NCBI RefSeq assembly: GCF_019249215.1
Contig: NZ_JAESDI010000004.1
Location: 186,001 to 250,000, forward strand
Length of the DNA: 64,000 bases
Direction: 5' to 3'
DNA from: Alteromonas lipotrueae
Lineage (GTDB): Bacteria; Pseudomonadota; Gammaproteobacteria; Enterobacterales; Alteromonadaceae
The translations under genes were made by a program, and so were the position numbers. The notes under the pieces are model-generated. The model was not told the DNA's origin, made no database searches, and saw only the letters and a list, made by a program, of their open reading frames with translations. Shown in pieces: positions 56,135-64,000 of this stretch. Position 1 is the first letter of the stretch, and each line of letters opens with the position of its first letter.

Positions 56135-57108
56135 TGTCACAAGAAAATAGCTTCATCACTTCAGCAAAGCGTGTCATAGAAATAGAAGCGCAGGCAATAT
56201 CAGCGCTTTCATCTCGCATGGACGAAGACTTTGTTACTGCATGCACCTTGTTGCAAAATTGCGCGGGCAAGGTGGTGGTGTGCGGCATGGGTAAATCTGG
56301 GCATATCGGGCATAAGATTGCTGCAACGCTTGCCAGTACCGGAACACCATCGTTTTTCATGCACCCTGGCGAAGCCAACCATGGCGACTTAGGCATGCTG
56401 AGTAAAGGTGATGTGCTACTCGCTATTTCCAACTCTGGTGAAACCGCAGAGCTGGTTAATTTACTGCCTATCGTAAAGCGTTTGAGCGTGCCTGTTATTG
56501 CGATGACGAACAGCGTAACCAGTTCATTAGGCCAACACGCAGACGTGGTATTGAATATCAGTGTTGAAAAAGAAGCCTGCTCTTTAGGCTTAGCACCTAC
56601 CTCTAGCACTACCGCCACCTTGGTAATGGGTGACGCCCTTGCCGTAGCGCTACTTGATCGCAAAGGTTTCACCTCCGACGACTTTGCGCTTTCTCACCCA
56701 GGTGGCAGCTTAGGCAGAAAATTACTGCTTAAAGTGAGTGACATCATGCTAACGGGCAGCGAATTACCCTTGGTAGACGAAAACGCCCTCGTTGCAGAAG
56801 CACTATTAGAAATCTCCAAGAAAGGCTTGGGTATGACAGGGGTTATCGATAGCCACGGCATATTGATTGGAATTTTCACCGATGGTGATTTACGCCGTAT
56901 TTTAGATGCACGTATAGACTTGCATACCGCTACGGTTACACAGGTTATGACCAAGGGCGGCAAAACAACCATGCCAGAGCAGCTCGCCGTCGAAGCGCTA
57001 AACTTAATGGAAACTCATAAGATAAGCGCGCTTATGGTAACGGATGAAACCCGCAAGCCCGTGGGCGCGTTCAACATGCATATGCTACTTAAAGCGGGAG
57101 TTTTATAA
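56134..57108 (+). CDS. kdsD: Arabinose-5-phosphate isomerase KdsD
   Basis: 324 residues from ATG 56134: SIS domain (about 30-175) with CGMGKSGHIGHKIAATLAST and SNSGETAELV, then a CBS pair (about 205-320). It makes D-arabinose 5-phosphate from ribulose 5-phosphate, the first step to Kdo. The yrbG-kdsD-kdsC-lptC order is conserved. Confidence 0.95.
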   Translation: MSQENSFITSAKRVIEIEAQAISALSSRMDEDFVTACTLLQNCAGKVVVCGMGKSGHIGHKIAATLASTGTPSFFMHPGEANHGDLGMLSKGDVLLAISNSGETAELVNLLPIVKRLSVPVIAMTNSVTSSLGQHADVVLNISVEKEACSLGLAPTSSTTATLVMGDALAVALLDRKGFTSDDFALSHPGGSLGRKLLLKVSDIMLTGSELPLVDENALVAEALLEISKKGLGMTGVIDSHGILIGIFTDGDLRRILDARIDLHTATVTQVMTKGGKTTMPEQLAVEALNLMETHKISALMVTDETRKPVGAFNMHMLLKAGVL

Positions 57109-57674
57109 TGAGAGACACCCAATCAACCGTAAATACACTCTATACCGCTATGTCAGAGGCTTTGTATTTATCGCTGAAGCACGTTCGCTTATTAGTGTGT
57201 GATGTAGATGGCGTGTTTTCAGATGGCCGTATTTACCTCGGTAATGCTGGCGAAGAATTAAAAGCATTTCATACCCGCGATGGCTACGGCGTTAAAGCCC
57301 TTGTGAATTCTGGGGTAGAGGTAGCAGTCATTACTGGCAGGCGCTCTGCCATTGTCGAAAATAGAATGGAAGCGCTGAATGTTGCGCACATCGTACAGGG
57401 TGAAGAAAATAAATCTGACGCACTTGCTGAACTGATGGCTCGCTTATCACTTAAACCCGAGCACGTGGCGGTGGTAGGTGACGATATGCCAGATACGGGC
57501 ATGTACCCCCACGCAAGCGTAAAAATTGCAGTAAAAGACGCACATCCTACGGTTGCACAACAAGCAAATTGGATCACTACTTTGCCAGGCGGCTTTGGTG
57601 CAGTACGCGAAATATGTGACACCCTGCTTCAAGCAAACGATAAGCTTCACGGTATTCAAGGTGCTAGCGTATGA
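57108..57674 (+). CDS. kdsC: Kdo-8-phosphate phosphatase KdsC
   Basis: 188 residues, HAD superfamily without cap: LLVCDVDGVFSDGRIY (catalytic Asp-x-Asp), VAVITGRRS, EENKSDAL and VVGDDMPD. It removes phosphate from Kdo-8-P. It starts inside the kdsD stop (TAATG) and overlaps lptC by four bases. Confidence 0.95.
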   Translation: MRDTQSTVNTLYTAMSEALYLSLKHVRLLVCDVDGVFSDGRIYLGNAGEELKAFHTRDGYGVKALVNSGVEVAVITGRRSAIVENRMEALNVAHIVQGEENKSDALAELMARLSLKPEHVAVVGDDMPDTGMYPHASVKIAVKDAHPTVAQQANWITTLPGGFGAVREICDTLLQANDKLHGIQGASV

Positions 57675-58249
57675 AGGTATTAGGCTTTGACCGGTTAGGC
57701 TTAAGTATTTCGGTGTTATTTATATTGGCATCCGCCATGTATATTCCGATTTGGATGGAAGAAGATCCTACCCAGCAAACTGACCAAGGATTGGATGCAT
57801 TAAAGCCCGCGTACAAAGCAAAAAACTTAACGACCACCTTATATAATCAAGACGGCCAATTAAATCACAAAGTATTTGCGGCATCGATGGAACATTACGA
57901 CCAATTGGGCTTTGTTTTATTCCAAAAGCCCAGATATACATTATATACCGACGACGCACAGTCACCGTGGGAAGTCACCGCAACAGAAGGTACTTTGTAC
58001 AATAACGAATTGATACAGCTAGAAAATAATGTCGTTATTGAAAACCAAAGTGTCGATGACTTTGTAAGGACAATACGTACAGCGTTTATAGAGATAAACC
58101 TGTACACTAAGCAAATGACATCTGATCAGCCCGTGGAAATACGTGGCTTACAATATGTGATTAACAGCAATGGGTTTAACGCCAACTTGCGTACCCAGGA
58201 ATACGAGTTAATAGACCATGTACAAACCATTTATTCGCCTAGCCACTAA
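57671..58249 (+). CDS. lptC: LPS export protein LptC
   Basis: 192 residues with an N-terminal membrane helix (about 8-28) and a periplasmic beta-jellyroll (LTTTLYNQDGQLNHKVFAAS, VTATEGTLYNNELIQLENNV). LptC is the inner-membrane anchor that hands LPS from LptBFG to LptA. It overlaps lptA by 32 bases. Confidence 0.92.
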   Translation: MKVLGFDRLGLSISVLFILASAMYIPIWMEEDPTQQTDQGLDALKPAYKAKNLTTTLYNQDGQLNHKVFAASMEHYDQLGFVLFQKPRYTLYTDDAQSPWEVTATEGTLYNNELIQLENNVVIENQSVDDFVRTIRTAFIEINLYTKQMTSDQPVEIRGLQYVINSNGFNANLRTQEYELIDHVQTIYSPSH

Positions 58250-58781
58250 AGCATTAGCGACCAGCCTCGCTGTTAGCCTTTTCTCTACTGTGGCTTTAGC
58301 GGCTGAAAGCGACTTCAACAAACCGATTAAAGTTGACTCTAAATCGCAATTTGTTGACGGTAAAAACAAAACTTCATTGTTTAAAGATGATGTACGAATT
58401 ACCCAAGGTTCTTTGGTGATAAATGCCGATGAAGTTGAGGTTATTGCCAGCGAAGGAGATGGACGAGAGATATTTGTTGCTCGCGGCAAACCTGCCAGCT
58501 ACTCGCAAAAATTAGAAGATGGCGCCCCCGTTACCGCCAAAGCCAACGAAATACGCTATGAAGTGGTAAATCGAACTATTTCTTTACAAGGGAATGCAGA
58601 GCTACAGCAAGATACCAGCAAAGTACAAGGCGACAAGATTACTTTCGACATGGTCACGGAACAATTGCTTGCAACAGGCGGCGAAGACGGTGAAGGTGGT
58701 AGAGTAACTACGGTATTTACGCCTGAGGCAATACGTAAAGCGTCATCGAATAACGAAGGCGATAAGGCGGACGGCAACTAA
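58218..58781 (+). CDS. lptA: LPS transport periplasmic protein LptA
   Basis: 187 residues: signal peptide (about 1-28, TVALAAES) and OstA-like beta-jellyroll ([41 protein letters not shown]). It forms the LPS bridge across the periplasm. Its tail is acidic and Gly/Lys-rich. The start lies within lptC. Confidence 0.92.
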   Translation: MYKPFIRLATKALATSLAVSLFSTVALAAESDFNKPIKVDSKSQFVDGKNKTSLFKDDVRITQGSLVINADEVEVIASEGDGREIFVARGKPASYSQKLEDGAPVTAKANEIRYEVVNRTISLQGNAELQQDTSKVQGDKITFDMVTEQLLATGGEDGEGGRVTTVFTPEAIRKASSNNEGDKADGN

Positions 58782-58783
58782 TC

Positions 58784-59509
58784 ATGGCAACGTTGAGCGC
58801 ACAGAGTCTTGCAAAGGCGTATAAAGCCCGTCAAGTGGTTCGCGATGTAAGCTTATCAGTTTCGACTGGGCAAATCGTTGGATTACTCGGCCCCAATGGT
58901 GCCGGTAAAACCACAACTTTTTACATGATTGTAGGCTTAGTACCCCTTGATAAGGGCAAAATCAGTATTGATGACAGCGAATTAACCCATGAGCCCATGC
59001 ACGAGCGTGCACGACGCGGAATTGGGTATTTACCGCAAGAGGCCTCAATTTTTAGAAAATTGACGGTGTTTGAGAACATCATGGCTATCTTACAGACCCG
59101 TAAAGGGTTGAGTTCAGCGGAACAAGAACAAGAAGCCGATGCGCTACTTGATGAATTTAATATCAACCATATACGTAATAGTACGGGTATGAGTTTATCC
59201 GGTGGTGAACGTCGCCGGGTAGAAATCGCGCGAGCATTAGCCGCTGATCCGCAATTTATTTTGCTTGATGAGCCATTTGCTGGTGTTGATCCTATATCGG
59301 TTAATGATATAAAGAAGATCATTCAACATCTTCGTGACAGAGGAATTGGAATCCTCATCACCGATCACAACGTAAGAGAAACACTGGATGTGTGTGAGAA
59401 AGCGTATATTGTGAGCCAAGGCGAACTCATCGCGCAAGGGACAGCAGAACAAGTTTTAAGTAATCAGAAAGTAAGGGATGTATACCTAGGAGAACAATTC
59501 AGGCTATAG
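58784..59509 (+). CDS. lptB: LPS export ABC ATPase LptB
   Basis: 241 residues: Walker [13 protein letters not shown]-loop LPQEASIF, signature [15 protein letters not shown], Walker [14 protein letters not shown]-loop ITDHN. It drives LPS extraction with LptF and LptG, which are not in the window. Confidence 0.96.
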   Translation: MATLSAQSLAKAYKARQVVRDVSLSVSTGQIVGLLGPNGAGKTTTFYMIVGLVPLDKGKISIDDSELTHEPMHERARRGIGYLPQEASIFRKLTVFENIMAILQTRKGLSSAEQEQEADALLDEFNINHIRNSTGMSLSGGERRRVEIARALAADPQFILLDEPFAGVDPISVNDIKKIIQHLRDRGIGILITDHNVRETLDVCEKAYIVSQGELIAQGTAEQVLSNQKVRDVYLGEQFRL

Positions 59510-59584
59510 TTACTGTAACCGAATTGTCATTTTCAGTTTTAAGCACGGGTATATTCACAACAAGAGTTTAAAAATAAGACGTAG

Positions 59585-61069
59585 ATGAAACCATCTTTAC
59601 AGCTAAAGTTCAGTCAACAACTTACCATGACACCGCAGTTGCAGCAGGCAATCAAGCTGCTGCAGTTGTCTACGCTCGACCTGCAACAAGAGATTCAGGA
59701 AGCACTAGACTCAAACCCACTTTTGGAAGTTGAAGAAGGCGGCGATGACCATCCTGTTGAGAAAAACAACATGGACGGCGACGACCCTTCTGTAGAAGCT
59801 GCTCCTACTGCATCTAGCGATTCGTTAGAAGCAGGTGACGCGCTTGAAAAGAACGACCTTCCCGATGAACTGCCAATCGACAGTACGTGGGATGAGTATT
59901 ACTCGGCCTCTTCTGCTCCCGCCCCTGGTCCATCAAATAATGATGACGACCAACTGTTTCAGGGTGAAACCACCGACAATATTCAAGACCACTTGCTATG
60001 GCAAATGCGGTTAACCCCGTTTTCGGATACCGACCGCGCCATTGCTACCGCCATTATCGACTCAATCGATGAATCTGGTTACCTGAACGTCCCCATCGAA
60101 CAGATTTTAGAATCAGTGAATTCTGACGACGTAGAAGAATTGGTGGAAATGGACGAAGTTGAATGTGTACTCAAACGTATTCAAATGTTCGACCCTATCG
60201 GTTCAGGTTCGCGTACACCGCAAGAATGTTTGCTTGTACAGCTTCGCCAGTTCTCAGACGATACGCCATGGCTTGCAGAAGCAAGACAACTTATCAATGA
60301 GTACTCGGACCTACTTAGCAGCAAAGACTACCGTACGTTAATGCGCAAGAGCCGTTTGAAAGAAGATCAACTTCGCGAAGCCATGCGCTTACTGCAAACG
60401 TTGAATCCTCGTCCAGGTAGTGCATTAATTACCAAAGAACCGGAATACGTTATTCCTGATGTTTCGGTAAACAAGAAGAATGGCCGCTGGGTGGTAGAAC
60501 TTAACCCCGATAGCTTGCCAAAGTTAAGCGTAAATCAGCAATATGCCGCTATGAGCAGACGCTCTAAAAACAGCAGCGATTCGCAATTTATTCGCTCACA
60601 TATGCAAGAAGCCAAATGGTTTATAAAAAGCCTTGAATCAAGGAACGACACCTTGATGAAAGTAGCAAACTGTATTGTGCAGCAACAAATGGGCTTTTTC
60701 GAGCACGGCCCAGAAATGATGAAACCAATGGTGCTAAATGATGTCGCAGAAATGGTAGATATGCATGAATCCACCATCTCACGTGTCACCACGCAAAAAT
60801 ATATGCATACCCCACGTGGCATATTTGAGTTGAAATATTTCTTCTCTAGTCACGTAGCAACGGAATCTGGTGGTGAGTGTTCATCTACCGCTATTCGCGC
60901 ACTAATTAAAAAGCTTGTGGCTGCGGAAACGCCCAGCAAGCCATTAAGCGATAGCAAGATTGCTCAATTGTTGGCCGAACAAGGCATCAAAGTTGCCCGG
61001 CGGACAATAGCAAAATACCGGGAATCATTATCGATTCCGCCGTCAAACCAACGCAAAAGCCTTATTTAA
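59585..61069 (+). CDS. rpoN: RNA polymerase sigma-54 factor RpoN
   Basis: 494 residues. Region I is Gln/Leu-rich ([17 protein letters not shown]; the exact text is [19 protein letters not shown]), region II is acidic (about 45-125), the core-binding and HTH domains follow, and the RpoN box reads [12 protein letters not shown] near the end. It directs transcription with enhancer-binding proteins. hpf, ptsN, rapZ and ptsO follow in the conserved order. Confidence 0.96.
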   Translation: MKPSLQLKFSQQLTMTPQLQQAIKLLQLSTLDLQQEIQEALDSNPLLEVEEGGDDHPVEKNNMDGDDPSVEAAPTASSDSLEAGDALEKNDLPDELPIDSTWDEYYSASSAPAPGPSNNDDDQLFQGETTDNIQDHLLWQMRLTPFSDTDRAIATAIIDSIDESGYLNVPIEQILESVNSDDVEELVEMDEVECVLKRIQMFDPIGSGSRTPQECLLVQLRQFSDDTPWLAEARQLINEYSDLLSSKDYRTLMRKSRLKEDQLREAMRLLQTLNPRPGSALITKEPEYVIPDVSVNKKNGRWVVELNPDSLPKLSVNQQYAAMSRRSKNSSDSQFIRSHMQEAKWFIKSLESRNDTLMKVANCIVQQQMGFFEHGPEMMKPMVLNDVAEMVDMHESTISRVTTQKYMHTPRGIFELKYFFSSHVATESGGECSSTAIRALIKKLVAAETPSKPLSDSKIAQLLAEQGIKVARRTIAKYRESLSIPPSNQRKSLI

Positions 61070-61098
61070 AGGCCTTGATAATTTAAGGAAGACGAAAT

Positions 61099-61386
61099 AT
61101 GCAAATCAACCTTACCGGTCATCATGTCGAAATTACTGATTCTTTGCGTAGCTATGTCGATACTAAGTTCAGCAAACTAGAGCGTCACTTTGATCACATA
61201 TCTAATGTGCATGTCATCCTGAACGTCGAAAAACTTAATCAAAAAGCCGAAGCCACCATGCACCTCAGCGGAGCAGAAGTGTTTGCTTCATCACATAACA
61301 CCGACATGTATGCGGCGATAGACAGCATGATCGACAAGCTCGACAGGCAAGTTATCAAGCATAAGGAAAAGCTGAAAAAGCACTAA
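61099..61386 (+). CDS. hpf: Hibernation promoting factor HPF
   Basis: 95 residues, short HPF type: MQINLTGHHVEITDSLRSYV, then KFSKLERHFDHI and DMYAAIDSMIDKLDRQ. It promotes 100S ribosome dimers in stationary phase. It follows rpoN by 29 bases with GGAAG as Shine-Dalgarno. Confidence 0.94.
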   Translation: MQINLTGHHVEITDSLRSYVDTKFSKLERHFDHISNVHVILNVEKLNQKAEATMHLSGAEVFASSHNTDMYAAIDSMIDKLDRQVIKHKEKLKKH

Positions 61387-61394
61387 ATATTAGT

Positions 61395-61838
61395 ATGGAA
61401 ATTCAAGCCATAGTAAGTTTGGACCGCACCGAGTGTGCGGTTCAATGTAACAGTAAAAAACGTATTCTAGAGATTATTAGCGACATTGCTGCTAAAAATA
61501 ATCCCGACATCGATCAGGCCACAGTGTTAAATAGCCTACTCGCCCGTGAACGAATGGGAAGTACGGGTATTGGCAATGGTATTGCATTGCCTCACGGTCG
61601 ATTACCGGGCTTAGAACACGTTATCGCCATTATTGTAACCAGCAACCCTGCCATCGATTTTGATGCGCTTGACGATCAGCCCGTAGATATATTCTTTGCC
61701 CTGTTAGTGCCTGAAGAGAAAACAGAAGGTCACTTACAAACACTTGCTACCGTTGCGGGAAAACTAAGTGATAAAGAAACGGTGAAAGCCATTAGGCGGG
61801 CCTCCACCAGTGACGACATTATTACGGCTTTAAGCTAA
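61395..61838 (+). CDS. ptsN: PTS IIA-Ntr protein PtsN
   Basis: 147 residues, EIIA fold with the phospho-acceptor His in GIALPHGRLP and LLARERMGSTGIGNG before it. It takes phosphate from NPr and regulates potassium transport and envelope stress in other species. Confidence 0.94.
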   Translation: MEIQAIVSLDRTECAVQCNSKKRILEIISDIAAKNNPDIDQATVLNSLLARERMGSTGIGNGIALPHGRLPGLEHVIAIIVTSNPAIDFDALDDQPVDIFFALLVPEEKTEGHLQTLATVAGKLSDKETVKAIRRASTSDDIITALS

Positions 61839-61870
61839 TAAAGCACAGCACCATATTTTAAAAGGGAGAA

Positions 61871-62722
61871 ATGCAGGTGAAACTGATTATTATCAGTGGT
61901 CGATCCGGTTCGGGAAAATCAGTTGCACTACGTGCCCTTGAAGATTTAGGCTACTATTGCGTAGATAATATTCCGGTTAACCTTCTCCCTACCCTTACTC
62001 ATACCGTGGTTGATGAATATGACCAAGTCGCGGTAAGTATCGATGTAAGGAATCTGCCAAAAAATCCAGCGGACTTGGTAGAGATTTTAGATTACCTACC
62101 CTCGTCTTGGTCTATGACCATTGTGTATATTGACGCCAGCGACGATGTGTTGGTGAAACGTTTCAGCGAAACCCGCCGATTGCATCCGCTAGCTAAGCTC
62201 AACAAATCTTTATCTGAATCGATAAAAGCCGAATCAGACTTACTTGCGCCTATTGTTGAGCGCGCCGATTTGTATATTGATACGGATAAGCTCACAATTC
62301 ATCAACTCGCAGAGCTTATTCGCGAGCGAATTCTAGGTAAGAAAAGCTCTCGGCTAGTATTGGTCTTTGAATCGTTTGGCTTTAAACACGGCATCCCCAA
62401 AGACGCCGACTATGTATTTGACGCCCGCTTTCTCCCCAACCCACATTGGGAGCCCGATTTAAAACACTTAACTGGCTTAGATGCCCCCGTAGAAGTATTT
62501 TTAGGTTCCCAGCCTGTTGTAACCAAATTCATTTGGCAAATTCAGAACTTGATAACCACATGGTTACCTCACTTAGAACGCAATAACCGTAGTTATGTCA
62601 CCATTGCGATTGGTTGTACCGGCGGTCAGCACCGCTCAGTATTTATTGCTCAATCGTTAGCGAAAACCTTTGGCGAAATGCATCCCGATGTACAAATTCG
62701 CCACCGCGAGTTAAATCAGTAA
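61871..62722 (+). CDS. rapZ: RNase adapter RapZ
   Basis: 283 residues: Walker A SGRSGSGKSVALRALED, Walker B-like region VDVRN equivalent (SIDVRNLP), and the C-terminal GCTGGQHRSVFIAQSLA. RapZ senses glucosamine-6-phosphate and, in enterobacteria, delivers GlmZ to RNase E; whether that pathway exists here is not shown. Confidence 0.95.
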   Translation: MQVKLIIISGRSGSGKSVALRALEDLGYYCVDNIPVNLLPTLTHTVVDEYDQVAVSIDVRNLPKNPADLVEILDYLPSSWSMTIVYIDASDDVLVKRFSETRRLHPLAKLNKSLSESIKAESDLLAPIVERADLYIDTDKLTIHQLAELIRERILGKKSSRLVLVFESFGFKHGIPKDADYVFDARFLPNPHWEPDLKHLTGLDAPVEVFLGSQPVVTKFIWQIQNLITTWLPHLERNNRSYVTIAIGCTGGQHRSVFIAQSLAKTFGEMHPDVQIRHRELNQ

Positions 62723-62994
62723 TGACCATCGAAAAAACACTTACCATAGTCAATAAATTGGGCTTACACGCCCGCGCTGCCACACAGTTGGTTCAGTTAG
62801 CCAATCAATTTGATGCAAAAATAGTGTTGGTGAAAGGCGATAAGAAAGCCGATGCTAACAGTGTGCTGGGCTTAATGATGCTGGAAAGCCACCAAGGTGA
62901 ACAGGTGAACGTTGTGGTTGAAGGTAATGATGCCGAAGCAGCATTAAACGCCATTGAAACGTTAATTGAAGGCCGTTTCAACGAAGACGAGTAA
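62722..62994 (+). CDS. ptsO: Phosphocarrier protein NPr
   Basis: 90 residues from ATG 62722, overlapping the rapZ stop (TAATG). HPr fold with the active-site His in NKLGLHARAA and VLGLMMLESHQGEQV. It passes phosphate to PtsN. Confidence 0.94.
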   Translation: MTIEKTLTIVNKLGLHARAATQLVQLANQFDAKIVLVKGDKKADANSVLGLMMLESHQGEQVNVVVEGNDAEAALNAIETLIEGRFNEDE

Positions 62995-63152
62995 TGCTGC
63001 ACTCGCCTGTGTTACGATTTTCGGTATAAAGCCGCCTATAATTTCACCACATAGCCCGTAATTGTCTGTCGTTACTGCGCTTTTGTCATGACAGCGTCAT
63101 GGCAATTGCGATATCCTACCGTTATAGAAAATTCCATTTTTAGGCGAAAGCA

Positions 63153-64000
63153 GTGGCAGAAGCACTGGTCTCAAAATACGTACAAAGCCAACTTCGGGCA
63201 CTTAATGGCGCGTTAAATAACGGCCAATTTGTTTCTGTACGTAAGCTGCTGCTGGAATTACCCCCTTCTGATGTTGCACATATTCTCGAATCTAGCCCAA
63301 GCCGCACCCGAGATGAACTGTGGGAGCTTATTGATGGTGATTTCCACGGTGATATTCTAGAAGAACTCTCTGACGACGTACGTAACGGTATCATCACCAA
63401 AATGCTGCCTGCAAACGTCGTAGACGCGTTAGAAGAAATGGATACCGATGACTTAGCGGTTACCCTTAGCAGCCTTCCAGAACCAGTGCTGCAAGACATT
63501 CTAGAATCAATGGATGCACAAGACAGACTTCGTGCAGAGCAAGCATTGTCTTACGGTGAAGAGACAGCCGGCTTCATCATGAACACCGACACGATAACCC
63601 TTCGCCCTGATGTGACCATTGATGTAGTACTTCGTTATATTCGCCTTAAAGGCGAATTACCTAAAAACACCGATACCTTTTATGTAGTAAACCGTACTGA
63701 TAATTTAGTCGGTATCGTACCGGTAACGCGATTACTCACCGCTGAGACTGAAGCCAAAGTATCAGATGTCATGGATGAAGAATCTGAAGCGATTCCTGTG
63801 CATATGCCAGATGATGAAGTGGCGAGCTTATTCGAACGCTATAACTGGCTATCAGCCCCTGTCGTTGACGAGAAAAACCGCCTAGTAGGGCGTATCACCA
63901 TAGATGATGTGGTAGATATTATTCGTGAAGATGCCGAGCACTCTATGATGAGTATGGCGGGTTTAGATGATGACGAAGACACTTTTGCCCCTGTGCTTCA
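63153..64000 (+). CDS. mgtE: Magnesium transporter MgtE (3' partial)
   Basis: The frame opens with GTG 63153 (AGGCGAAAG upstream) and runs off the right edge after 282 codons. It contains the MgtE N domain (about 15-125, LLLELPPSDVAHILES, LEEMDTDDLAVTLSSLP), then two CBS domains (about 135-265, EETAGFIMNTDTITL, VVDEKNRLVGRITIDDVVDI). The C-terminal membrane domain lies beyond the window. It imports Mg2+ and gates on cytoplasmic Mg2+ through the N and CBS domains. Confidence 0.93.
   Translation, partial: MAEALVSKYVQSQLRALNGALNNGQFVSVRKLLLELPPSDVAHILESSPSRTRDELWELIDGDFHGDILEELSDDVRNGIITKMLPANVVDALEEMDTDDLAVTLSSLPEPVLQDILESMDAQDRLRAEQALSYGEETAGFIMNTDTITLRPDVTIDVVLRYIRLKGELPKNTDTFYVVNRTDNLVGIVPVTRLLTAETEAKVSDVMDEESEAIPVHMPDDEVASLFERYNWLSAPVVDEKNRLVGRITIDDVVDIIREDAEHSMMSMAGLDDDEDTFAPVL

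Noticed and set aside
62995-63152. A magnesium riboswitch (M-box or ykoK leader) before mgtE
   Set aside because: The gap is 158 bases and shows none of the conserved M-box blocks.

Overview
The window is a stretch of gammaproteobacterial chromosome, most like Alteromonas or a close relative in the Alteromonadaceae. This rests on the gene order zapE-zapG-degQ-degS-murA-ibaG-mlaBCDEF-yrbG-kdsD-kdsC-lptCAB-rpoN-hpf-ptsN-rapZ-ptsO, on the gammaproteobacterial type of RNase P RNA, and on a PEP-CTERM-like protein with the short 'PAPL' signal seen in marine Alteromonadales. The genus is an inference from gene content.

Layout. (1) 1-4.1 kb: signalling genes, namely a hybrid histidine kinase with a canonical LOV blue-light domain (5' end cut by the window edge) and a membrane GGDEF-EAL c-di-GMP enzyme. 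(2) 4.1-9.2 kb, minus strand: rnpB, a CvrA/NhaP2-type cation/proton antiporter, a fused SecDF and a small exported protein. (3) 9.6-13.7 kb, plus strand: exported surface proteins, with one PEP-CTERM-like protein, three tandem secreted phage-tail-collar (MdpB-like) paralogues and a Sel1-repeat lipid-free periplasmic protein that may use a rare AUC start. (4) 13.9-16.8 kb: a DUF421 protein, then a membrane AraC regulator divergent from a DUF2306 membrane protein.

(5) About 17.2-34.2 kb is read as a Tn7-like transposon. Its core, tnsA-tnsB-tnsC-tniQ-tnsD, is a tightly overlapping minus-strand operon that ends in a ParD-like ribbon-helix-helix gene. On the tnsD side, where Tn7 elements carry cargo, lies a Cd/Zn/Co resistance set: a CadR-type MerR regulator with a textbook 19-bp-spacer operator, two CDF transporters, a DUF3703 protein, a His/Cys-rich periplasmic protein and a CzcCBA efflux pump. 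Short sequences shared in inverted orientation near 17.27-17.31 and 34.02-34.19 kb are candidate transposon ends, but the exact termini are not proven. No cas genes or CRISPR repeats were seen.

(6) 34.2-44.4 kb is a plus-strand defence operon: a 54-codon small ORF, an excisionase-like HTH, an Mrr-type endonuclease, HsdR, HsdS, an SMC/RecF-like AAA ATPase, an HNH endonuclease (the last two resembling Septu PtuA/PtuB) and HsdM. The ATPase-HNH pair sits between hsdS and hsdM, so two defence systems appear to be interlocked in one transcript. This is the best candidate for an under-described system.

(7) 44.5-64 kb is conserved core: yeeN and zapE; zapG; the periplasmic proteases DegQ and DegS; the murA-mla block for peptidoglycan precursor synthesis and outer-membrane lipid asymmetry; the kds/lpt block for Kdo synthesis and LPS transport; the rpoN cluster with nitrogen-PTS genes; and the start of mgtE, which runs off the right edge.
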